A DNA stretch of 64,000 nucleotides from Gordionus sp. m RMFG-2023 (lineage: Eukaryota > Nematomorpha > Gordioida > Chordodea > Parachordodidae). How positions within the stretch are numbered: position 1 is the first letter of the stretch; the number at the start of each line of letters is the position of its first letter. The stretch lies in contig NC_088775.1 of assembly GCF_954871325.1 (NCBI RefSeq), forward strand, positions 93,580,904 through 93,644,903, read 5' to 3'. The notes beneath the pieces are model-generated. The model did not search any database, was not told the origin of the DNA, and was given only the letters and a program-made list of their open reading frames with translations. Below are positions 12,001 through 24,039 of the stretch, one piece after another. The position numbers and the translations under genes were made by a program.

Positions 12001-15000
12001 GCCTGGCCTGGCCTGGCCTGGCCTGGCCTGGCCTGGCCTGGCCTGGCCTGGCCTGGCCTGGCCTGGCCCTGGCCTGGCCTGGCCTGGCCTGGCCTGGCCT
12101 GGCCTGGCCTGGCCTGGCCTGGCCTGGCCTGGCCTGGCCTGGCCTGGCCTGGCCTGGCCTGGCCTGGCCTGGCCTGGCCTGGCCTGGCCTGGCCTGGCCT
12201 GGCCTGGCCTGGCCTGGCCTGGCCTGGCCTGGCCTGGCCTGGCCTGGCCTGGCCTGGCCTGGCCTGGCCTGGCCTGGCCTGGCCTGGCCTGGCCTGGCCT
12301 GGCCTGGCCTGGCCTGGCCTGGCCTGGCCTGGCCTGGCCTGGCCTGGCTGGCCTGGCCTGGCCTGGCCTGGCCTGGCCTGGCCTGGCCTGGCCTGGCCTG
12401 GCCTGGCCTGGCCTGGCCTGGCCTGGCCTGGCCTGGCCTGGCCTGGCCTGGCCTGGCCTGGCCTGGCCTGGCCTGGCCTGGCCTGGCCTGGCCTGGCCTG
12501 GCCTGGCCTGGCCTGGCCTGGCCTGGCCTGGCCTGGCCTGGCCTGGCCTGGCCTGGCCTGGCCTGGCCTGGCCTGGCCTGGCCTGGCCTGGCCTGGCCTG
12601 GCCTGGCCTGGCCTGGCCTGGCCTGGCCTGGCCTGGCCTGGCCTGGCCTGGCCTGGCCTGGCCTGGCCTGGCCTGGCCTGGCCTGGCCTGGCCTGGCCTG
12701 GCCTGGCCTGGCCTGGCCTGGCCTGGCCTGGCCTGGCCTGGCCTGGCCTGGCCTGGCCTGGCCTGGCCTGGCCTGGCCTGGCCTGGCCTGGCCTGGCCTG
12801 GCCTGGCCTGGCCTGGCCTGGCCTGGCCTGGCCTGGCCTGGCCTGGCCTGGCCTGGCCTGGCCTGGCCTGGCCTGGCCTGGCCTGGCCTGGCCTGGCCTG
12901 GCCTGGCCCTGGCCTGGCCTGGCCTGGCCTGGCCTGGCCTGGCCTGGCCTGGCCTGGCCTGGCCTGGCCTGGCCTGGCCTGGCCTGGCCTGGCCTGGCCT
13001 GGCCTGGCCTGGCCTGGCCTGGCCTGGCCTGGCCTGGCCTGGCCCTGGCCTGGCCTGGCCTGGCCTGGCCTGGCCTGGCCTGGCCTGGCCTGGCCTGGCC
13101 TGGCCTGGCCTGGCCTGGCCTGGCCTGGCCTGGCCCTGGCCTGGCCTGGCCCTGGCCTGGCCTGGCCTGGCCTGGCCTGGCCTGGCCTGGCCTGGCCTGG
13201 CCTGGCCTGGCCTGGCCTGGCCTGGCCTGGCCTGGCCTGGCCTGGCCTGGCCTGGCCTGGCCTGGCCTGGCCTGGCCTGGCCTGGCCTGGCCTGGCCTGG
13301 CCTGGCCTGGCCTGGCCTGGCCTGGCCTGGCCTGGCCTGGCCTGGCCTGGCCTGGCCTGGCCTGGCCTGGCCTGGCCTGGCCTGGCCTGGCCTGGCCTGG
13401 CCTGGCCTGGCCTGGCCTGGCCTGGCCTGGCCTGGCCTGGCCTGGCCTGGCCTGGCCTGGCCTGGCCTGGCCTGGCCTGGCCTGGCCTGGCCTGGCCTGG
13501 CCTGGCCTGGCCTGGCCTGGCCTGGCCTGGCCTGGCCTGGCCTGGCCTGGCCTGGCCTGGCCTGGCCTGGCCTGGCCTGGCCCTGGCCTGGCCTGGCCTG
13601 GCCTGGCCTGGCCTGGCCTGGCCTGGCCTGGCCCTGGCCTGGCCTGGCCTGGCCTGGCCTGGCCTGGCCTGGCCTGGCCTGGCCTGGCCTGGCCTGGCCT
13701 GGCCTGGCCTGGCCTGGCCTGGCCTGGCCTGGCCTGGCCTGGCCTGGCCTGGCCTGGCCTGGCCTGGCCTGGCCTGGCCTGGCCTGGCCTGGCCTGGCCT
13801 GGCCTGGCCTGGCCTGGCCTGGCCTGGCCTGGCCTGGCCTGGCCTGGCCTGGCCTGGCCTGGCCTGGCCTGGCCTGGCCTGGCCTGGCCTGGCCTGGCCT
13901 GGCCTGGCCTGGCCTGGCCTGGCCTGGCCTGGCCTGGCCTGGCCTGGCCTGGCCTGGCCTGGCCTGGCCTGGCCTGGCCTGGCCTGGCCTGGCCTGGCCT
14001 GGCCTGGCCTGGCCTGGCCTGGCCTGGCCTGGCCTGGCCTGGCCTGGCCTGGCCTGGCCTGGCCTGGCCTGGCCTGGCCTGGCCTGGCCTGGCCTGGCCC
14101 TGGCCTGGCCTGGCCTGGCCTGGCCTGGCCTGGCCTGGCCTGGCCTGGCCTGGCCTGGCCTGGCCTGGCCTGGCCTGGCCTGGCCTGGCCTGGCCTGGCC
14201 TGGCCTGGCCTGGCCTGGCCTGGCCTGGCCTGGCCTGGCCTGGCCTGGCCTGGCCTGGCCTGGCCTGGCCTGGCCTGGCCTGGCCTGGCCTGGCCTGGCC
14301 TGGCCTGGCCTGGCCTGGCCTGGCCTGGCCTGGCCTGGCCTGGCCTGGCCTGGCCTGGCCTGGCCTGGCCTGGCCTGGCCTGGCCTGGCCTGGCCTGGCC
14401 TGGCCTGGCCTGGCCTGGCCTGGCCTGGCCTGGCCCTGGCCTGGCCTGGCCTGGCCTGGCCTGGCCTGGCCTGGCCTGGCCTGGCCTGGCCTGGCCTGGC
14501 CTGGCCTGGCCTGGCCTGGCCTGGCCTGGCCTGGCCTGGCCTGGCCTGGCCTGGCCTGGCCTGGCCTGGCCTGGCCTGGCCTGGCCTGGCCTGGCCTGGC
14601 CTGGCCTGGCCTGGCCTGGCCTGGCCTGGCCTGGCCTGGCCTGGCCTGGCCTGGCCTGGCCTGGCCTGGCCTGGCCTGGCCTGGCCCTGGCCTGGCCTGG
14701 CCTGGCCTGGCCTGGCCTGGCCTGGCCTGGCCTGGCCTGGCCTGGCCTGGCCTGGCCTGGCCTGGCCTGGCCTGGCCTGGCCTGGCCTGGCCCTGGCCCT
14801 GGCCTGGCCTGGCCTGGCCTGGCCTGGCCTGGCCTGGCCTGGCCCTGGCCTGGCCTGGCCTGGCCTGGCCTGGCCTGGCCTGGCCTGGCCTGGCCTGGCC
14901 TGGCCCTGGCCTGGCCTGGCCTGGCCTGGCCTGGCCTGGCCTGGCCTGGCCTGGCCTGGCCTGGCCTGGCCTGGCCCTGGCCTGGCCTGGCCTGGCCTGG

Positions 15001-18000
15001 CCTGGCCTGGCCTGGCCTGGCCTGGCCTGGCCCTGGCCTGGCCTGGCCTGGCCTGGCCTGGCCTGGCCTGGCCTGGCCTGGCCCTGGCCTGGCCTGGCCT
15101 GGCCTGGCCTGGCCTGGCCTGGCCTGGCCTGGCCTGGCCTGGCCTGGCCTGGCCTGGCCTGGCCCTGGCCTGGCCCTGGCCTGGCCTGGCCTGGCCTGGC
15201 CTGGCCTGGCCTGGCCTGGCCTGGCCTGGCCTGGCCTGGCCTGGCCTGGCCTGGCCTGGCCTGGCCTGGCCTGGCCTGGCCCTGGCCTGGCCTGGCCTGG
15301 CCTGGCCTGGCCTGGCCTGGCCTGGCCTGGCCTGGCCTGGCCTGGCCTGGCCTGGCCTGGCTGGCCTGGCCTGGCCTGGCCTGGCCTGGCCTGGCCTGGC
15401 CTGGCCTGGCCTGGCCTGGCCTGGCCCTGGCCTGGCCTGGCCTGGCCTGGCCTGGCCTGGCCTGGCCTGGCCTGGCCTGGCCTGGCCTGGCCTGGCCTGG
15501 CCTGGCCTGGCCTGGCCCTGGCCTGGCCTGGCCTGGCCTGGCCTGGCCTGGCCTGGCCTGGCCTGGCCCTGGCCTGGCCTGGCCTGGCCTGGCCCTGGCC
15601 TGGCCTGGCCTGGCCTGGCCCTGGCCTGGCCTGGCCTGGCCTGGCCTGGCCTGGCCTGGCCTGGCCTGGCCTGGCCTGGCCTGGCCTGGCCTGGCCTGGC
15701 CTGGCCTGGCCTGGCCTGGCCTGGCCTGGCCTGGCCTGGCCTGGCCTGGCCTGGCCTGGCCTGGCCTGGCCTGGCCTGGCCTGGCCTGGCCTGGCCTGGC
15801 CTGGCCTGGCCTGGCCTGGCCTGGCCTGGCCTGGCCTGGCCTGGCCTGGCCTGGCCTGGCCTGGCCTGGCCTGGCCTGGCCTGGCCTGGCCTGGCCTGGC
15901 CTGGCCTGGCCTGGCCTGGCCTGGCCTGGCCTGGCCTGGCCTGGCCTGGCCTGGCCTGGCCTGGCCTGGCCTGGCCTGGCCTGGCCTGGCCTGGCCTGGC
16001 CTGGCCTGGCCTGGCCTGGCCTGGCCTGGCCTGGCCTGGCCTGGCCTGGCCTGGCCTGGCCTGGCCTGGCCTGGCCTGGCCTGGCCTGGCCTGGCCTGGC
16101 CTGGCCTGGCCTGGCCTGGCCTGGCCTGGCCTGGCCTGGCCTGGCCCTGGCCTGGCCTGGCCTGGCCTGGCCTGGCCTGGCCTGGCCTGGCCTGGCCTGG
16201 CCTGGCCTGGCCTGGCCTGGCCTGGCCTGGCCTGGCCTGGCCTGGCCTGGCCTGGCCTGGCCTGGCCTGGCCTGGCCTGGCCTGGCCTGGCCTGGCCTGG
16301 CCTGGCCTGGCCTGGCCTGGCCTGGCCTGGCCTGGCCTGGCCTGGCCTGGCCTGGCCTGGCCTGGCCTGGCCTGGCCTGGCCTGGCCTGGCCTGGCCTGG
16401 CCTGGCCTGGCCTGGCCCTGGCCTGGCCTGGCCTGGCCTGGCCTGGCCTGGCCTGGCCTGGCCCTGGCCTGGCCCTGGCCCTGGCCTGGCCTGGCCTGGC
16501 CTGGCCTGGCCTGGCCTGGCCTGGCCTGGCCTGGCCTGGCCTGGCCTGGCCTGGCCTGGCCCTGGCCTGGCCTGGCCTGGCCTGGCCTGGCCTGGCCTGG
16601 CCTGGCCTGGCCTGGCCTGGCCTGGCCTGGCCCTGGCCTGGCCTGGCCTGGCCTGGCCTGGCCTGGCCTGGCCTGGCCTGGCCTGGCCTGGCCTGGCCTG
16701 GCCTGGCCTGGCCTGGCCTGGCCTGGCCCTGGCCTGGCCTGGCCTGGCCTGGCCCTGGCCTGGCCTGGCCTGGCCTGGCCTGGCCTGGCCTGGCCTGGCC
16801 TGGCCTGGCCTGGCCTGGCCTGGCCTGGCCTGGCCTGGCCTGGCCTGGCCTGGCCTGGCCTGGCCTGGCCTGGCCTGGCCTGGCCTGGCCTGGCCTGGCC
16901 TGGCCTGGCCTGGCCTGGCCTGGCCTGGCCTGGCCTGGCCTGGCCCTGGCCTGGCCTGGCCTGGCCTGGCCTGGCCTGGCCTGGCCCTGGCCTGGCCTGG
17001 CCTGGCCTGGCCTGGCCTGGCCTGGCCTGGCCTGGCCTGGCCTGGCCTGGCCTGGCCTGGCCTGGCCTGGCCTGGCCCTGGCCTGGCCTGGCCTGGCCTG
17101 GCCTGGCCTGGCCTGGCCTGGCCTGGCCTGGCCTGGCCTGGCCTGGCCTGGCCTGGCCTGGCCTGGCCTGGCCTGGCCTGGCCTGGCCTGGCCTGGCCTG
17201 GCCTGGCCTGGCCTGGCCTGGCCTGGCCTGGCCTGGCCTGGCCTGGCCTGGCCTGGCCTGGCCTGGCCCTGGCCTGGCCTGGCCTGGCCTGGCCTGGCCT
17301 GGCCTGGCCTGGCCTGGCCTGGCCCTGGCCTGGCCTGGCCTGGCCTGGCCTGGCCTGGCCTGGCCTGGCCTGGCCTGGCCTGGCCTGGCCTGGCCTGGCC
17401 TGGCCTGGCCCTGGCCTGGCCTGGCCTGGCCTGGCCTGGCCTGGCCTGGCCTGGCCTGGCCTGGCCTGGCCTGGCCTGGCCTGGCCTGGCCTGGCCTGGC
17501 CTGGCCTGGCCTGGCCCTGGCCTGGCCTGGCCTGGCCTGGCCTGGCCTGGCCTGGCCTGGCCTGGCCTGGCCTGGCCCTGGCCTGGCCTGGCCTGGCCTG
17601 GCCTGGCCTGGCCTGGCCTGGCCTGGCCTGGCCTGGCCTGGCCTGGCCTGGCCTGGCCCTGGCCTGGCCTGGCCTGGCCTGGCCTGGCCTGGCCTGGCCT
17701 GGCCTGGCCTGGCCTGGCCTGGCCTGGCCTGGCCTGGCCTGGCCTGGCCTGGCCTGGCCTGGCCTGGCCTGGCCTGGCCTGGCCTGGCCTGGCCTGGCCT
17801 GGCCTGGCCTGGCCTGGCCTGGCCTGGCCTGGCCTGGCCTGGCCTGGCCTGGCCTGGCCTGGCCTGGCCTGGCCTGGCCTGGCCTGGCCTGGCCTGGCCT
17901 GGCCTGGCCTGGCCTGGCCTGGCCTGGCCTGGCCTGGCCTGGCCTGGCCTGGCCCTGGCCTGGCCTGGCCTGGCCTGGCCTGGCCTGGCCTGGCCTGGCC

Positions 18001-21000
18001 TGGCCTGGCCTGGCCTGGCCTGGCCCTGGCCTGGCCTGGCCTGGCCTGGCCTGGCCTGGCCTGGCCTGGCCTGGCCTGGCCTGGCCTGGCCTGGCCTGGC
18101 CCTGGCCTGGCCTGGCCTGGCCTGGCCCTGGCCTGGCCTGGCCTGGCCTGGCCTGGCCTGGCCTGGCCTGGCCTGGCCTGGCCTGGCCTGGCCTGGCCTG
18201 GCCTGGCCTGGCCTGGCCTGGCCTGGCCTGGCCTGGCCTGGCCTGGCCTGGCCCTGGCCTGGCCTGGCCTGGCCTGGCCTGGCCTGGCCTGGCCTGGCCT
18301 GGCCTGGCCTGGCCTGGCCCTGGCCTGGCCTGGCCTGGCCCTGGCCTGGCCTGGCCTGGCCTGGCCTGGCCTGGCCTGGCCTGGCCTGGCCTGGCCTGGC
18401 CTGGCCTGGCCTGGCCTGGCCTGGCCTGGCCTGGCCTGGCCTGGCCTGGCCTGGCCTGGCCTGGCCTGGCCTGGCCTGGCCTGGCCTGGCCTGGCCTGGC
18501 CTGGCCTGGCCTGGCCTGGCCTGGCCTGGCCTGGCCTGGCCTGGCCTGGCCTGGCCCTGGCCTGGCCTGGCCTGGCCTGGCCTGGCCTGGCCTGGCCTGG
18601 CCTGGCCTGGCCTGGCCTGGCCTGGCCTGGCCTGGCCTGGCCCTGGCCTGGCCTGGCCTGGCCTGGCCTGGCCTGGCCTGGCCTGGCCTGGCCCTGGCCT
18701 GGCCTGGCCTGGCCTGGCCTGGCCTGGCCTGGCCTGGCCTGGCCTGGCCTGGCCTGGCCTGGCCTGGCCTGGCCTGGCCTGGCCTGGCCTGGCCTGGCCT
18801 GGCCTGGCCTGGCCTGGCCTGGCCTGGCCTGGCCTGGCCTGGCCTGGCCTGGCCTGGCCTGGCCTGGCCTGGCCTGGCCTGGCCTGGCCTGGCCTGGCCT
18901 GGCCTGGCCTGGCCTGGCCTGGCCTGGCCTGGCCTGGCCTGGCCTGGCCTGGCCTGGCCTGGCCTGGCCTGGCCTGGCCTGGCCTGGCCTGGCCTGGCCT
19001 GGCCTGGCCTGGCCTGGCCTGGCCTGGCCTGGCCTGGCCTGGCCTGGCCTGGCCTGGCCTGGCCTGGCCTGGCCTGGCCTGGCCTGGCCTGGCCTGGCCT
19101 GGCCTGGCCTGGCCCTGGCCTGGCCTGGCCTGGCCTGGCCCTGGCCTGGCCTGGCCTGGCCTGGCCTGGCCTGGCCTGGCCTGGCCTGGCCTGGCCTGGC
19201 CTGGCCTGGCCTGGCCCTGGCCTGGCCTGGCCTGGCCTGGCCTGGCCTGGCCTGGCCTGGCCTGGCCTGGCCTGGCCTGGCCTGGCCTGGCCTGGCCTGG
19301 CCTGGCCTGGCCCTGGCCTGGCCTGGCCTGGCCTGGCCTGGCCTGGCCTGGCCTGGCCTGGCCTGGCCTGGCCTGGCCTGGCCTGGCCTGGCCTGGCCTG
19401 GCCTGGCCTGGCCTGGCCTGGCCTGGCCTGGCCTGGCCTGGCCTGGCCTGGCCTGGCCTGGCCTGGCCTGGCCTGGCCTGGCCTGGCCTGGCCTGGCCTG
19501 GCCTGGCCTGGCCTGGCCTGGCCTGGCCCTGGCCTGGCCTGGCCTGGCCTGGCCTGGCCTGGCCTGGCCTGGCCTGGCCTGGCCTGGCCCTGGCCTGGCC
19601 TGGCCTGGCCTGGCCTGGCCTGGCCTGGCCTGGCCTGGCCTGGCCTGGCCTGGCCTGGCCTGGCCTGGCCCTGGCCTGGCCTGGCCTGGCCTGGCCTGGC
19701 CTGGCCTGGCCTGGCCTGGCCTGGCCTGGCCTGGCCTGGCCTGGCCTGGCCTGGCCTGGCCTGGCCTGGCCTGGCCTGGCCTGGCCTGGCCTGGCCTGGC
19801 CTGGCCTGGCCTGGCCTGGCCCTGGCCTGGCCTGGCCTGGCCTGGCCTGGCCTGGCCTGGCCTGGCCTGGCCTGGCCCTGGCCTGGCCTGGCCTGGCCTG
19901 GCCTGGCCTGGCCTGGCCTGGCCTGGCCTGGCCTGGCCTGGCCTGGCCTGGCCTGGCCTGGCCTGGCCTGGCCTGGCCTGGCCTGGCCTGGCCTGGCCTG
20001 GCCCTGGCCTGGCCTGGCCTGGCCTGGCCTGGCCTGGCCTGGCCTGGCCTGGCCTGGCCTGGCCTGGCCTGGCCTGGCCTGGCCTGGCCTGGCCTGGCCT
20101 GGCCTGGCCTGGCCTGGCCTGGCCTGGCCCTGGCCTGGCCTGGCCTGGCCTGGCCTGGCCTGGCCTGGCCTGGCCTGGCCTGGCCTGGCCCTGGCCTGGC
20201 CTGGCCTGGCCTGGCCTGGCCTGGCCTGGCCTGGCCTGGCCTGGCCTGGCCTGGCCTGGCCTGGCCTGGCCTGGCCTGGCCTGGCCTGGCCTGGCCTGGC
20301 CTGGCCTGGCCTGGCCTGGCCTGGCCTGGCCTGGCCTGGCCTGGCCTGGCCTGGCCTGGCTGGCCTGGCCTGGCCTGGCCTGGCCTGGCCTGGCCTGGCC
20401 TGGCCCTGGCCTGGCCTGGCCTGGCCTGGCCTGGCCTGGCCTGGCCTGGCCTGGCCCTGGCCTGGCCTGGCCTGGCCTGGCCTGGCCTGGCCTGGCCTGG
20501 CCTGGCCTGGCCTGGCCTGGCCTGGCCTGGCCTGGCCTGGCCTGGCCTGGCCTGGCCTGGCCTGGCCCTGGCCTGGCCTGGCCTGGCCTGGCCTGGCCTG
20601 GCCTGGCCTGGCCTGGCCTGGCCTGGCCTGGCCTGGCCTGGCCTGGCCTGGCCTGGCCTGGCCTGGCCTGGCCTGGCCTGGCCTGGCCTGGCCTGGCCTG
20701 GCCTGGCCTGGCCTGGCCTGGCCTGGCCTGGCCTGGCCTGGCCTGGCCTGGCCTGGCCTGGCCTGGCCTGGCCTGGCCTGGCCTGGCCTGGCCTGGCCTG
20801 GCCTGGCCTGGCCTGGCCTGGCCTGGCCTGGCCTGGCCTGGCCTGGCCTGGCCTGGCCTGGCCTGGCCTGGCCTGGCCTGGCCTGGCCTGGCCTGGCCTG
20901 GCCTGGCCTGGCTGGCCTGGCCTGGCCTGGCCCTGGCCTGGCCTGGCCTGGCCTGGCCTGGCCTGGCCTGGCCTGGCCTGGCCTGGCCTGGCCTGGCCTG

Positions 21001-21317
21001 GCCTGGCCTGGCCTGGCCTGGCCTGGCCCTGGCCTGGCCTGGCCTGGCCTGGCCCTGGCCTGGCCTGGCCTGGCCTGGCCTGGCCTGGCCTGGCCTGGCC
21101 TGGCCTGGCCTGGCCTGGCCTGGCCTGGCCTGGCCTGGCCTGGCCTGGCCTGGCCCTGGCCTGGCCTGGCCTGGCCTGGCCTGGCCTGGCCTGGCCTGGC
21201 CCTGGCCTGGCCTGGCCTGGCCTGGCCTGGCCTGGCCTGGCCTGGCCTGGCCTGGCCTGGCCTGGCCTGGCCTGGCCTGGCCTGGCCTGGCCTGGCCTGG
21301 CCTGGCCTGGCCTGGCC
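1..21317 (+). repeat. Terminal telomere-like tract, (CTGGC)n / CCAGG on the G-rich strand
   Basis: About 4,260 near-perfect copies of a five-base unit, C-rich on the + strand from base 1, which is the orientation expected at a left chromosome end. Interruptions are only run-length changes: many CCC (six-base CCCTGG units, clustered near 3011-3060, 14791-14806 and 16461-16495), single C at about 1072, 2187, 2585, 4294, 8731, 12348, 15361, 20360 and 20912, and one GGG at 6640-6642. I saw no substitution. No gene lies here. If real, the telomere repeat would be CCAGG. Nanopore basecallers are known to misread CCCTAA telomere as CCCTGG, and the adjoining satellite carries CCCTAA, so I think this is probably true TTAGGG telomere misread, with a C also lost from most units. 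The loss of that C is not part of the known error and remains unexplained. Its role as the telomere is more certain than its exact bases. Confidence 0.85.
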
Positions 21318-21430
21318 GTCTGGCCTGGCCTGGCCTGGCCTGGCCTGGCCTGGATCTGGCCTGGCCTGGCACTGGCCTGGCCTGGCCCTGGCCCTGGCCT
21401 TGGCCTGGCCTAGCCTAGCCTGGCCCTAAA
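21318..21430 (+). repeat. Degenerate junction between terminal tract and satellite
   Basis: The first non-run-length changes appear here: GT within CCGTCTGG at 21318-21319, GGATCTGG near 21353, CACTGG at 21370-21375, CCTTGG at 21398-21403, then CCTAG, CCTAG, CCTGG and CCCTAAA directly before the first satellite body. CACTAA and CCTTAA are standard variants inside the interior arrays, so this reads as an ordinary satellite array whose AA has become GG or AG. This is either the true proximal edge of the telomere, rich in variant repeats as is usual at telomere bases, or the zone where reads or a consensus switch from misread to correct calls. Confidence 0.75.
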
Positions 21431-24039
21431 TGCCTGAAATTTCTTCAATCAAAATAAATTTTAAAAAAAGCTAAAAATTTTATCTGTTTTCCTTATATTT
21501 TTTTGAAAAATCATTGATTTTGCACAATTATTATTTGATTTTCACAAAATTATTATTTAATTTTACGAGTTAGTAAGACATAGATAATTACTACCAAAAT
21601 CATATTATGCACTTAGATAAAATAATTCATAAATATGTGAGCATATTATATTTTCTAAAATCGGTGAAAATAATAAATATTACTTAAAAAATTCATATGT
21701 TGGGAATATAATAAAAATTACTTGAAATACTGTTAATTAGAGTAATTAAGGATAGATATAATATATGAAATAGCACTAACAGATATCTATTGTAAGTTAA
21801 CGCTAACCCTAACCTTAATCCTAACCCTAACCCTAACCCTAACCCTAACACTAACCTTAACCCTAACCCTAACCCTAACCCTAACCCTAACCCTAACCCT
21901 AACCATAACCCTAACCCTAACCCTAACCTTAACTCTAACCCTAACCCTAACCCTAATTGCTTGAAATTTCTTCAATCAAAATAAATTTTAAAAAAAGCTA
22001 AAAATTTTATCTGTTTTCATTATATTTTTTTGAAAAATCATAGAAGATTTTGCACAATTATTATTTGATTTTCACAAAGTTATTATTCAATTTTACGAGT
22101 TAGTAAGACATAGATAATTACTAACAAAATCATATTATGCACTTAGATATAATTCATAAATATGTGAACATATTATATTTTCTAAAATCGGTGAAAATAA
22201 TAAATATTACTTAAAAAATTCATATGTTGGGAATATAATAAAAATTACTTGAAATACTGTTAATTAGAGTAATTAAGGATAGATATAATATATGAAATAG
22301 CACTAACAGATATCTATTGTAAGTTAACGCTAACCCTAACCCTAACGCTAACACTAACCCTAATCCTAACCCTAACCCTAACCCTAACCCTAACCCTAAC
22401 CCTAACACTAACCCTAACCCTAACCCTAACCCTAACCTAAACCCTAACCCTAACCCTAAATGCTTGAAATTTCTTCAATCAAAATATATTATAAAAAAAG
22501 CTAAAAATTTTATCTGTTTTCCTTATATTTTTTTGAAAAATCATAGAAGATTTTGCACAATTATTATTTGATTTTCACAAAATTATTATTTAATTTTACG
22601 AGTTAGTAAGACATAGATAATTACTACCAAAATCATATTATGCACTTAGATAAAATAATTCATAAATATGTGAGCATATTATATTTTCTAAAATCGGTGA
22701 AAATAATAAATATTACTTAAAAAATTCATATGTTGGGAATATAATAAAAATTACTTGAAATACTGTTAATTAGAGTAATTAAGGATAGATATAATATATG
22801 AAATAGCACTAACAGATATCTATTGTAAGTTAACGTTAACGCTAACCCTAACCTTAATCCTAACCCTAACCCTAACCCTAACCCTAACACTAACCTTAAC
22901 CCTAACCCTAACCCTAACCCTAACCCTAACCATAACCCTAACCCTAACCCTAACCTTAACTCTAACCCTAACCCTAACCCTAATTGCTTGAAATTTCTTC
23001 AATCAAAATAAATTTTAAAAAAAGCTAAAAATTTTATCTGTTTTCCTTATATTTTTTTAAAAAATCATAGAAGATTTTGCACAATTATTATTTGATTTTC
23101 ACAAAATTATTATTTAATTTTACGAGTTAATAAGACATAGATAATTACTACCAAAATCATATTATGCACTTAGATAAAATAAATCATAAATATGTGAGCA
23201 TATTATATTTTCTAAAATCGGTGAAAATAATAAATATTACTTAAAAAATTCATATGTTGGGAATATTATAAAAATTACTTGAAGTACTGTTAATTAGAGT
23301 AATTAAGGATAGATATAATATATGAAATAGCACTAACAGATATCTATTGTAAGTTAACACTAACCCTAACCCTAATCCTAACCATAACCCTAACCCTAAC
23401 CCTAACCCTAACCCTAACCCTAACCTTAATCCTAACCCTAACCCTAACCCTAACACTAACCCTAACCCTAACCCTAACCATAACCCTAACCATAACCCTA
23501 ACCCTAACCCTAACCCTAACCTTAACTCTAACCCTAACCCTAACCCTAATTGCTTGAAATTTCTTCAATCAAAATAAATTTTAAAAAAAGCTAAAAATTT
23601 TATCTGTTTTCCTTATATTTTTTTGAAAAATCATAGAAGATTTTGCACAATTATTATTTGATTTTCACAAAATTATTATTTAATTTTACGAGTTAATAAG
23701 ACATAGATAATTACTACCAAAATCATATTATGCACTTAGATAAAATAATTAATAAATATGTCTGAGCATATTATATTTTCTAAAATCGTTGAAAATAATA
23801 AATATTAATTAAAAAATTCATATGTTGGGAATATAGTAAAAATTACTTGAAATACTGTTATTAGAGTAATTAAGGATAGATATAATATTTGAAATAGCAC
23901 TAACAGATATCTATTGTAAGTTAACATTAACCCTAACCCTAATCCTAACCCTAATCCTAACCCTAACCCTAACCATAACCATAACCCTAACTATAACCCT
24001 AACCCTAACCCTAACCTTAACTCTAACCCTAACCCTAAT
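21431..24039 (+). repeat. Satellite units M1-M5, telomere-proximal block
   Basis: Unit starts are 21431, 21958, 22461, 22985 and 23551; array lengths are 156, 132, 150, 192 and 114 bp. M1 is the first body after the telomere and has TGCCTGAAAT where other bodies have TGCTTGAAAT, and a 4-base loss before GATTTTGCAC. M3 carries an extra GTTAAC at its body-array boundary (22829-22840). The M2 array, with two CGCTAA variants, matches those of M6 and M12, and M3 shares CAAAATATATT with M7 and M13. The M5 array (ACTATAACC variant) matches M11. So this block is related to the six-unit repeat that follows, but it is not a clean copy of it. Confidence 0.85.

Noticed and set aside
1-21317. Tract as a coding repeat or collagen-like gene
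   Set aside because: A five-base unit shifts frame every repeat, and the single-C changes break any pattern.
1-21317. Bacterial or vector contamination, since CCTGG is a Dcm site
   Set aside because: The tract joins a CCCTAA-bearing eukaryotic subtelomere in the right orientation through a graded junction; nothing vector-like is present.
21958-21977. TTGAA-ATTTC-TTCAA dyad as a terminator hairpin or operator
   Set aside because: Five-base stem with an AT-rich loop repeated 82 times in AT-rich satellite; too weak to call a regulatory site.
22275-22300. GATAGATATAATATATG as a TATA-box promoter
   Set aside because: TATA-like strings are expected by chance in DNA this AT-rich, and no transcript or gene lies downstream.
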